From positions 1 through 5,235 of the forward strand of contig JAITPE010000031.1 of assembly GCA_031289575.1 (NCBI GenBank): a stretch of DNA of 5,235 nt, read 5' to 3'. The notes under the pieces were generated by a model that was not told where the DNA came from, did not search any database, and saw only the letters and a program-made list of their open reading frames with translations. Within the stretch, counting starts at the first letter, position 1; every line of letters starts with the position of its first letter. This DNA is from Spirochaetia bacterium. GTDB lineage: Bacteria > Spirochaetota > UBA4802 > UBA5550. Both the position numbers and the translations under genes were made by a program. Shown here one piece after another: positions 1-4,874 of this stretch.

Positions 1-177
1 TGCGCCGGAGAGTTCAGGAATTTCAAATGGACAGTCGTATTTCCGGCGCTGCTTTACGCCCAGCTCACCGCGTTTATATTGTCACAATATCATAATCCGC
101 CGCTTGTTTTTATAATTGCGTTTGCTTTGCACTTTATCATACTGCCGGCTGTAAATCTTAAAAGAAGGGCCCGATGA
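1..177 (+). CDS. C-terminal end of a membrane protein (5' partial)
   Basis: Frame 1 is open from the window edge to a TGA at 175-177 and gives 58 residues. Two hydrophobic stretches are visible, roughly residues 10-28 (begins WTVVFPALLY) and 34-51 (begins PLVFIIAFAL). They are joined by a short polar turn and followed by a basic tail (NLKRRAR), which by the positive-inside rule would end in the cytoplasm. The stop codon overlaps the start of the downstream ABC ATPase in the arrangement ATGA, so the two genes are very probably translationally coupled. Coupling to an ATPase makes a transporter membrane subunit the obvious guess, but no family motif is visible in this fragment and I do not assign a substrate or family. 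Another kind of polytopic membrane protein is equally compatible. Confidence 0.75.
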   Translation, partial: CAGEFRNFKWTVVFPALLYAQLTAFILSQYHNPPLVFIIAFALHFIILPAVNLKRRAR

Positions 178-950
178 TAGAACTCTCGAACATAACATAT
201 CCGCCGAAAAATCCTGTACTGAAAGAAATCTCTCTTAACTTTAACGAGGGAGAAATAACAGGCATAATAGGCCGCGCCGGCTCGGGAAAATCAACCCTGC
301 TGAGCCTTCTATCGCTTGATGAAAAAATACCCGACGGAATAAAAAAAATGATCCGCTTTAAGAACGAGCCTGCCTCCGCGCTGTCACGGAAAGAAACCGC
401 CGGCCTTGTAATGAGAGCCGATACAATGCCGGAGAACATGGATGAACTGCTCGGCAATTTTCTTCTTTTATCAAGAATCCCGCATAAAAAATTCCTCGAC
501 CCGTTTAAGGAATACGATTTTAATATTGTAAACTCATTCATGGAACGCTTTGCGCTTGCTCCCTTCCGCGAGTACGCATTAAACAGGCTTACCGCCGGCT
601 TTTTCAAAAGAACTCTTCTCGCTTTTTCTTTCATAAGGGAAGCCAAAATTATGCTGTTCGACAATCCGACCGGAGGCCTTGACCTCCACGGCACAAAGAT
701 CCTGTATAAAGAAATGGTAAAATCGGTCATGGACGGCAGGCGGAGCATAATAATCGCGTCTCACGACATAAACTTCATTGCCGAAACAGCCGACCGCATA
801 ATAATACTTGACGATGGAAAAATCGCCGAGGATATTCTCCCTGATAAATTAAATACACAAATTTTAAAAAAACACTTAGAAGTTGAAACCATCATTTCTA
901 AGAACATGTACAATGGGCGGCCCATAGTTCATCTTTTTCCCGGCAGTTGA
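174..950 (+). CDS. ABC transporter ATP-binding protein, degenerate catalytic motifs
   Basis: This 258-residue single-domain ABC ATPase would sit on the cytoplasmic side of a transporter. Walker A is intact at residues 33-41 (GRAGSGKST), the Walker B strand ends in D163 (IMLFD), the D-loop is GGLD (167-170) and the H-loop His is H197 (IIASHD). Three usually conserved elements are altered. The Q-loop glutamine position holds R81 (LVMRAD). The LSGGQ signature reads LTAGFF (139-144). The catalytic glutamate after Walker B is N164 (FDNPT instead of the usual DEPT). The spacing and the segment LLLSRIPHKKF recall the iron-siderophore/cobalamin (FecE/BtuD-like) branch, but this is weak. The ATG at 174 overlaps the upstream stop (ATGA), and AGAAGGG at 163-169 can serve as ribosome binding site. 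A tail of about 40 residues follows the core. It could bind ATP yet hydrolyse it slowly, or pair with another subunit. The transported substrate is unknown. Confidence 0.85.
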   Translation: MIELSNITYPPKNPVLKEISLNFNEGEITGIIGRAGSGKSTLLSLLSLDEKIPDGIKKMIRFKNEPASALSRKETAGLVMRADTMPENMDELLGNFLLLSRIPHKKFLDPFKEYDFNIVNSFMERFALAPFREYALNRLTAGFFKRTLLAFSFIREAKIMLFDNPTGGLDLHGTKILYKEMVKSVMDGRRSIIIASHDINFIAETADRIIILDDGKIAEDILPDKLNTQILKKHLEVETIISKNMYNGRPIVHLFPGS

Positions 951-1301
951 TTATGTGTAATAACGTATCTTAAGGAGAGCTTCTTCGCGGGTTTCCGCAA
1001 AAATAAGAAACTGATAGAGTGAAAGCATAACAGCAATGTCTTTCACCTCGGGTTTAATGCAGGCAAGCACTACGCGCCGGCCTTTTTTATAGGCGTTTTG
1101 AGAAAGCTCAACCAAAGATTCAATGCCGGCGGCCGTCAAAAGCGAGACAGATTTCATGTCAATAATAACGTTGTCGGTATCGGTAATTTTGTCTATAAAA
1201 TCTTCGAACTTCATTTGGGTATTCACAGAAATATATCCGGAAGCTTCCACCAATTTTACGCCTTCAAGTTCGGTTAAGGTATATTCAAGATTATCGCTCA
1301 T
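951..1301 (-). CDS. STAS-domain protein, anti-sigma factor antagonist-like
   Basis: A 116-residue protein spanning essentially one STAS domain, the fold of SpoIIAA/RsbV-type anti-anti-sigma factors and MlaB-like proteins. The core pattern is clear: VIIDMKSVSLLTAAGIESLV (45-64) corresponds to the family stretch ending in D-S-S-G. KKGRRVVLACIKPEV (72-86) and the final helix with EEALLKI also fit. In SpoIIAA-type proteins the second serine of DSSG is phosphorylated by the anti-sigma kinase. Here that stretch is T-A-A-G, with A58 at the phospho-position, so regulation by serine phosphorylation at that site is not possible. ATG at 1301 lies 5 bases after the aroB stop, making this the last gene of the minus-strand cluster. 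I see no good Shine-Dalgarno sequence, so translation may be coupled to aroB. No anti-sigma kinase or sigma factor gene lies in the window. The partner could equally be an ABC permease complex. Confidence 0.85.
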   Translation of the reverse strand: MSDNLEYTLTELEGVKLVEASGYISVNTQMKFEDFIDKITDTDNVIIDMKSVSLLTAAGIESLVELSQNAYKKGRRVVLACIKPEVKDIAVMLSLYQFLIFAETREEALLKIRYYT

Positions 1302-1306
1302 AGAGA

Positions 1307-2386
1307 TTACGCAAGAGTTTCTTCTACAGCCCTGTTTATTATATCATTCGGAACAGTCTGATTGTAGAGCGCTTCGCCGGGCGCTTTCAACAGAACAAAC
1401 CTGACGGAGTTTTCCTTATTCTTTTTGTCAAATTTCATATGCTCAATAACTCCATCGCTTCCGCAGTTTATGCTGTTATCAAACAAATCATAGCGCTTTA
1501 AAAGATCAACAACCAATTCCAATCCATCCGCGGACAAAAGCCCGGCCTCTTTTGAGATTCTGCTCTCGGCGAGAATTCCCGCGGCAACAGCCTCGCCGTG
1601 GCTTATGTCTTTGTATGCCATAAAAGATTCAACGGCATGCCCCACGGTATGGCCGAAATTAAGAATGGCGCGCAAGCCCTCCTCCTTTTCGTCGGCAGCC
1701 ACCACAGAGACTTTAAATTTTGCCGAGTGGTAAACAAGTTCACTCAGAACGGATTCATCCTTGACCGATTCAAGGTTATGCTTGAGCAGTATATCCATTG
1801 ACGCGGCATCACCTATAAGGCTGTGTTTGATGATTTCGGCAAGCCCGCACTTTATTTCCCTGTCGGGAAGCGTTGAAAGAAAAACAGTATCGCTTACAAC
1901 AAGAATTGGCTGGTGAAAGCTGCCTACAAGATTCTTGCCGCTCTGCAGATTTACCGCCACCTTCCCGCCTATGCCGGCGTCAACCATTGCGAGAAGAGTT
2001 GTGGGGCATTGAACAATATTTATTCCGCGCATGTAAAGCGAGGCGCAGTAGCCGGCGAAATCGCCGACTACGCCGCCCCCTATTGACCAGACAAGCGAAT
2101 CGCGCGCGAGTCCCTTGACGGCAAACCCCTGCAGAAAATTTTCGGCATAGATGTAATTTTTGTTTTCTTCGGAATCCTGCATCAGAAAGAGTTCCTTGTT
2201 TGTGTATCCTCCAAGTACCTCTATCAGGTATTCCCAATGCAAATCATACAGATAGTTGCTCAAGACAACGGCGCATTTGCCGCTGCCGGAGATTTTTTCT
2301 TTCAGCCTTTGGCTGTCAAGCAGCAAGCGGTTTCCTATTTCTATGGTGTAGCGGCTTTCGCCTATAACAGCTTCTATTTCTTTCAT
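1307..2386 (-). CDS. aroB: 3-dehydroquinate synthase
   Basis: AroB converts DAHP to 3-dehydroquinate, the second step of the shikimate pathway, using NAD and a divalent metal in the cytoplasm. With the ATG start it has 359 residues, the usual family length. Visible motifs are the nucleotide-binding GGGVVGD (103-109), CPTTLLAMVDAGIGGKVAVN (127-146), and the metal ligands E184 (GLAEIIK), H246 (NFGHTVGHA) and H263 (SHGEAV). H250 and the KFDKKNK stretch near 318-324 are also present, so the active site looks complete. An alternative GTG start four codons upstream (2398) is open. I prefer the ATG at 2386 because the protein then begins like other AroB proteins (MKEIEAVIGE) and because the ATG overlaps the Nudix stop as ATGA, with GGA seven bases upstream. 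The STAS gene follows after 5 bases. Confidence 0.95.
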   Translation of the reverse strand: MKEIEAVIGESRYTIEIGNRLLLDSQRLKEKISGSGKCAVVLSNYLYDLHWEYLIEVLGGYTNKELFLMQDSEENKNYIYAENFLQGFAVKGLARDSLVWSIGGGVVGDFAGYCASLYMRGINIVQCPTTLLAMVDAGIGGKVAVNLQSGKNLVGSFHQPILVVSDTVFLSTLPDREIKCGLAEIIKHSLIGDAASMDILLKHNLESVKDESVLSELVYHSAKFKVSVVAADEKEEGLRAILNFGHTVGHAVESFMAYKDISHGEAVAAGILAESRISKEAGLLSADGLELVVDLLKRYDLFDNSINCGSDGVIEHMKFDKKNKENSVRFVLLKAPGEALYNQTVPNDIINRAVEETLA

Positions 2387-2835
2387 TCGTTTGTCCACAG
2401 TTTGCCAAGATAAATTTTCCGCGGCCCTTCCTTGATAATGGATATCAGCTCGGAATTTATAGGCGGATATATTTTGAGCGAGGCTATTTCATCGGCGCTG
2501 AAAAAATCAAACCCATGAAGCCTTTTGTCATTTCCAAGCGCGTATTTTCCGGATAAATAGGAACATCGAAAGCATATATTTACAATGTGACGCTCGCCGT
2601 GGGGAGATATGGAATCAGAAAGAAGGGATATTTCGTCTACATTTATGCTGATATTGAGCTCCTCCATAAACTCGCGCTTGAGGGCATCCTCAAGGCTTTC
2701 GCCGAAATCCACTCCGCCTCCCGGAAGAAGCCAGTATATCTCTCCTTCTTTTTCGTGCGCTATCAGAAGCATCCGCGAGCCGTCAATTACTACTCCGCCT
2801 ACACGGACGCGGACATTGCCCTTAATCGAGTTCAA
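2383..2835 (-). CDS. Nudix hydrolase family protein
   Basis: A 150-residue protein with a Nudix fold. The Nudix box lies at residues 40-62: G40, five residues, E46, seven residues, then R54-E55-F-M-E58-E59 and I62. It fits GX5EX7REUXEEXGU except that the final Gly is N61. The metal-binding Glu residues are all present, so hydrolysis of a nucleoside diphosphate linked to another group is expected. The residues outside the box do not let me name a substrate. The start is a TTG at 2835 that overlaps the rnc stop (TTGA), preceded by AGGAG at 2846-2850 with a 10-base spacer. The next in-frame ATG would remove part of the first strand (VRVRVGGVVI), which supports the TTG. The C-terminus overlaps aroB. 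Its position between rnc and aroB suggests shared transcription rather than a known shared pathway. Sanitising of damaged nucleotides is one possibility. Confidence 0.9.
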   Translation of the reverse strand: MNSIKGNVRVRVGGVVIDGSRMLLIAHEKEGEIYWLLPGGGVDFGESLEDALKREFMEELNISINVDEISLLSDSISPHGERHIVNICFRCSYLSGKYALGNDKRLHGFDFFSADEIASLKIYPPINSELISIIKEGPRKIYLGKLWTNE

Positions 2836-3593
2836 ATCCTAATATCTCCTTTTTCAAGCTTGTGCAAAGCGGAAGAGGCCGCGTCCATTTCGGCTTTGCG
2901 TTTACTGCTGCCTGTTCCTGTAATAACTTCCTTGCCGTTTATTACAAGGCGCACCCGGAACTCCTTGTTGTGGTCGGGCCCCATTTCATCAATCACCTCA
3001 TAGATGGGCCTGTCCTTGTATTTTTTTTGAACATATTCCTGAAGGGTCGTTTTAGGGTCACGCTGATATGTCATGCTGTCAATGCGCTCAATGTGTTTTT
3101 TTAGAAAGCCCAGAACAAAGCGGCGGGAATCCTTTAATCCGGAATCCAAATAATATGCCCCTATGACAGCCTCAAGCGTATTGGCAAGAATCGAGGCGCG
3201 TTCGCGCCCGCCTGTTGTCTCCTCTCCCTTCCCCATAAGAAGAAACTGGCCTATCTTCATATCAAGGGCTACCTTTGAAAGAATATCTTCCGATACAACA
3301 ACCGATTTTATTTTAGCGAGATCGCCCTCGTGGTATTCCTCAAAATGCTTAAACAGGTACTCATTTACCACAAGCCCCAGAACAGAATCGCCGAGATACT
3401 CAAGGCGCTCGTTATCGGATAGGTCAGGAATATGTTCATTGAGATATGAGCGGTGGACAAGCGCCCGGGCAAGCATTCTTTTATCCTTGAACTTTATGCC
3501 CAGAATATTCTGCAGCTTATCAAGCTGACGCGAACGGCTTCTCTTTGCGTTCTTGGCATTTTCAACGAGTTCTTTTTTATCCTCAGCGCTCAT
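2832..3593 (-). CDS. rnc: Ribonuclease III
   Basis: RNase III cleaves double-stranded RNA, chiefly in rRNA precursor processing and mRNA turnover, as a cytoplasmic homodimer. The 253-residue product is longer than the E. coli enzyme (226) because of a charged N-terminal extension of about 25 residues rich in Lys and Arg. The catalytic domain carries the signature NERLEYLGDSVL (61-72) with E62, E65 and D69. The second acidic pair, usually D-x-x-E, reads N138-T-L-E141 (ILANTLEAVIGA), so one metal-site Asp is Asn. A double-stranded RNA-binding domain occupies about 180-248 (KTTLQEYVQKKYKDRP, then GTGSSKRKAEMDAA). ATG at 3593 is one base after the acpP stop, with GAGAAG as a modest ribosome binding site. 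The stop overlaps the Nudix start. The Asn may be tolerated in this branch of the family, since E141, the residue most directly tied to catalysis, is kept. Confidence 0.95.
   Translation of the reverse strand: MSAEDKKELVENAKNAKRSRSRQLDKLQNILGIKFKDKRMLARALVHRSYLNEHIPDLSDNERLEYLGDSVLGLVVNEYLFKHFEEYHEGDLAKIKSVVVSEDILSKVALDMKIGQFLLMGKGEETTGGRERASILANTLEAVIGAYYLDSGLKDSRRFVLGFLKKHIERIDSMTYQRDPKTTLQEYVQKKYKDRPIYEVIDEMGPDHNKEFRVRLVINGKEVITGTGSSKRKAEMDAASSALHKLEKGDIRI
2845..2850 (-). promoter_or_regulatory. Shine-Dalgarno sequence for the TTG-started Nudix gene
   Basis: On the minus strand AGGAGA lies inside the last codons of rnc. Its AGGAG core is ten bases before the TTG at 2835. It is the main argument that the non-ATG codon is the real start. 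Confidence 0.6.
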
Positions 3594-3594
3594 G

Positions 3595-3834
3595 TCAACT
3601 TCTCATACTGCCGGAATCTATGTAATCAACAATATCCTGAACCGTATGCAGGCTGTCATAGATTTCTTCCACAATATCAATATTAAAGCAATCCTCGAAA
3701 GCCATTACAAGAGAAACAGAATCAATGGAATCGACCCCAAGATCATAGATAAACGAAGCGTCCGGAGTAACATAAGTATCGCTGATATTTAGGCGCTTGA
3801 CTATAATCTCTTTTAGCTTTTCAAAGGTACTCAT
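3595..3834 (-). CDS. acpP: Acyl carrier protein
   Basis: ACP carries growing acyl chains on a 4'-phosphopantetheine arm during fatty acid synthesis. The frame is open further upstream to 3879, but that start lies inside the terminator hairpin. The ATG at 3834, preceded by GGGAAAAG on the minus strand, gives 79 residues beginning MSTFEKLKEI. The attachment serine is then S36 in DLGVDSIDSVSLVMAFE, the same position as in E. coli ACP. Differences from the common DSLDTVELVMALE are Ile for Leu after the serine and Ser for the helix II Glu (position 41), a residue known in E. coli ACP to contact partner enzymes. The small acidic character is otherwise typical. It is followed one base later by rnc, a common pairing. 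fabD, fabG and fabF are not next to it. A specialised ACP is possible, but the neighbours favour the housekeeping one. Confidence 0.92.
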   Translation of the reverse strand: MSTFEKLKEIIVKRLNISDTYVTPDASFIYDLGVDSIDSVSLVMAFEDCFNIDIVEEIYDSLHTVQDIVDYIDSGSMRS

Positions 3835-3857
3835 CACTTTTCCCGCTGTTGTAATAC

Positions 3858-3884
3858 AAAAAAGGGATGCCAACAGCATCCCTT
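3858..3884 (-). terminator. Intrinsic terminator after rpmF
   Basis: On the minus strand a perfect 9-bp stem (AAGGGATGC with GCATCCCTT) closes a 5-base loop (TGTTG) and runs directly into a T tract, six T in a row of which two belong to the stem. On the plus strand no T run follows the stem, so it acts only for leftward transcription. It lies 22 bases after the L32 stop codon and 23 bases before the acpP start. Confidence 0.85.
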
Positions 3885-3906
3885 CACCGGTTAGAAAGAC
3901 GGAGCA

Positions 3907-4098
3907 CTAATCCGCCAGTTTCACCTTCTTTTCAATTACAAGTTCACCCTTGTAATACCCGCACTCGGGACAAACACGGTGAGACTTTGTATATGCGCCG
4001 CACTTGGGGCACGGCCTTAGCCCGACAAGACCGATGGCGTCATGCGATCTTCTCATTCTTGATTTTGATTTTGATTTTCTTCTCTTTGGTACTGGCAC
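3907..4098 (-). CDS. rpmF: 50S ribosomal protein L32
   Basis: L32 is a small basic protein of the large ribosomal subunit. The 63-residue product begins MPVPKRRKSKSKSRMRRSHD, the typical L32 N-terminus. It carries a zinc-ribbon with four cysteines, C30, C33, C43 and C46 (CPKCG and CPECG), so this is the zinc-binding form. The tail GYYKGELVIEKKVKLAD also matches the family. The start codon is GTG at 4098. AGGAG at 4106-4110 is seven bases before it, and the protein begins exactly where L32 normally does, so the GTG is well supported. In many bacteria rpmF is followed by plsX and fabH before the ACP gene. Here acpP follows directly, with a terminator between. Confidence 0.96.
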   Translation of the reverse strand: MPVPKRRKSKSKSRMRRSHDAIGLVGLRPCPKCGAYTKSHRVCPECGYYKGELVIEKKVKLAD

Positions 4099-4104
4099 AG
4101 CCGG

Positions 4105-4110
4105 ACTCCT
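4105..4110 (-). promoter_or_regulatory. rpmF: Shine-Dalgarno sequence of rpmF
   Basis: Minus-strand AGGAGT, with seven bases between AGGAG and the GTG start. It settles the non-ATG start of L32 and is the strongest ribosome binding site in the window. Confidence 0.75.
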
Positions 4111-4135
4111 ATATATGATATTTATATGAACGCAA

Positions 4136-4163
4136 TTTCTATATTTGCAGCTTTTTTTGTCAA
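4136..4163 (-). promoter_or_regulatory. Probable sigma-70-type promoter for rpmF
   Basis: On the minus strand a perfect TTGACA (4158-4163) is followed after 16 bases by TAGAAA (4136-4141), which matches four of six -10 positions. An alternative -10, TATAGA (4138-4143), has a short 14-base spacer. The spacer starts with an A run. Transcription would start near 4128 and give a leader of about 30 bases before the rpmF GTG. The -35 is convincing and the -10 is only fair. Confidence 0.5.
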
Positions 4164-4175
4164 GGCAAAAAATAA

Positions 4176-4364
4176 AAAAATGTTTACCCTGCCCTGAATA
4201 TACCCATATTCAGAAGATTTTTCCCGGAAAAAGTGGATTTTTCTAATTTACCTCAAGAAGGTGTTGACGAAGCAGTGAAAATATTAAATATTATACTCTT
4301 TATGAAGCAAGAAATGCCTTGGGTCTTAATTAAAACAATAGATGAAATAAAGACATTGAGTTAG
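4176..4364 (+). pseudogene. Startless coding remnant, C-terminal part of an unknown protein
   Basis: One plus-strand frame is open for 62 codons between a TAA (4173-4175) and a TAG (4362-4364). Its translation is protein-like (contains FRRFFPEKVDFSNLPQEGVD and ends MPWVLIKTIDEIKTLS) with an amphipathic-looking segment in the middle. There is no ATG near its beginning. The first in-frame ATG is codon 43, and a GTG at 4233 preceded by GGAAAAA is the only plausible earlier start, giving about 43 residues. I do not recognise the family. The simplest reading is the tail of a gene whose front was lost when this AT-rich DNA was inserted or rearranged. A short real gene from the GTG cannot be excluded. 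Confidence 0.4.
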
Positions 4365-4427
4365 GAATGAATAAACTACCCTCCCTCCGATGAGCGATGG
4401 GATAGTGCGAACGAGATGGAAAAATAA
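4365..4427 (+). other. Short spacer with residual open frame before the SUKH-like gene
   Basis: After the TAG at 4362 the same reading frame has a TGA at 4368, then 18 sense codons (contains YPPSDERWDSANEMEK) and a TAA at 4425-4427 that directly abuts the next ATG. The segment is locally richer in G and C than its surroundings. It may be another piece of decayed coding sequence or a 5' leader. TGGA at 4417-4420, seven bases before the ATG, is the only ribosome binding site I can suggest. No promoter of good quality is visible. Confidence 0.3.
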
Positions 4428-4865
4428 ATGTATAACGAAACAATAGAAAGTTTTATTAGCGCATTAAAAAACAAAAAAGAAAGAGGAAATATTGATTATC
4501 AATTAGCGCTAAATACGATTGAAAAACCGCTTAAAAATATTCAAATAAAAGGCATTAATGTGCCGGAAAATATTTCAGTTTTTTATCTGAAAATTAGTAG
4601 TTTATATATTTGTACGCCCAGATGTTTAGAACTATTATCTCCAATGAATTTTGAGATAATAGATAAAAGGTATATTTGGTTCTCTACTATCAATAAAGTA
4701 AACAAAATATGTTTCGATTTTAAATACTTAAATTCAGCAAAACAATGGGATATTATTAATTTAGATACTAAATTTCTTATTACTCAAACATTATCAAGTT
4801 ATATAACGAATAAAATATGGGCTTGGATTGATAGGGAAAGAAAAATATGGGAAAATGAATTTTGA
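4428..4865 (+). CDS. Hypothetical protein, SUKH (SMI1/KNR4)-like, possible immunity protein
   Basis: A 145-residue cytoplasmic-looking protein with no signal peptide or membrane segment. The order of features resembles SUKH-superfamily proteins: a lead-in VPENISVFYLKISSLYI (about 55-71), a Leu-rich turn ELLSPMNF, a strand with YIWFSTI, then KICFDFKYLNSAKQWDIINL followed by ITQTLSSYITNKIWAWIDR near the C-terminus. SUKH proteins are often immunity proteins of polymorphic toxin systems, where they neutralise nuclease and other toxins. No toxin gene is visible in the window, so that role is inference. Base composition is strikingly AT-rich (sampled lines 22% and 27% GC) compared with the housekeeping genes, which suggests horizontal acquisition. 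The start ATG directly follows an in-frame TAA and has only a weak ribosome binding site. Existence of the gene is well supported by its length and protein-like sequence. The family call is from remembered pattern only. Confidence 0.7.
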   Translation: MYNETIESFISALKNKKERGNIDYQLALNTIEKPLKNIQIKGINVPENISVFYLKISSLYICTPRCLELLSPMNFEIIDKRYIWFSTINKVNKICFDFKYLNSAKQWDIINLDTKFLITQTLSSYITNKIWAWIDRERKIWENEF

Positions 4866-4874
4866 AGTGTTACT

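Noticed and set aside
158..748. Long minus-strand open frame opposite the ABC ATPase
   Set aside because: It is the shadow of a gene with clear ABC motifs. Its own translation is Ser/Arg-rich, has no recognisable domain and overlaps the true gene almost fully.
913..940. Hairpin ATGGG-CGG-CCCAT followed by a T run as a terminator of the ABC gene
   Set aside because: It lies inside the coding sequence before the stop, has only a 5-bp stem, and the T run is several bases away and interrupted.
1051..1090. GC-rich stretch before six T on the plus strand, as an antisense terminator
   Set aside because: No stem longer than about 4 bp can be drawn, and the T run corresponds to Lys codons of the STAS gene.
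2587..3003. Plus-strand open frame spanning the rnc/nudix junction
   Set aside because: It runs antisense across two genes with strong family motifs, and the product has no domain pattern.
3835..3879. Longer acpP start at 3879
   Set aside because: That start lies within the terminator stem and adds 15 residues not seen in ACPs. The ATG at 3834 puts the phosphopantetheine serine at position 36 as expected.
4218..4232. Palindrome TTTTTCC-C-GGAAAAA
   Set aside because: The 7-bp arms have a one-base centre and sit in AT-rich DNA. There is no second copy and no regulator gene nearby, so chance is the best explanation.
4264..4294. Plus-strand promoter-like pair TTGACG and TATTAT ahead of the SUKH-like gene
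   Set aside because: The spacer is 19 bases, the sequence lies in a protein-like frame, and such matches are frequent in AT-rich DNA.
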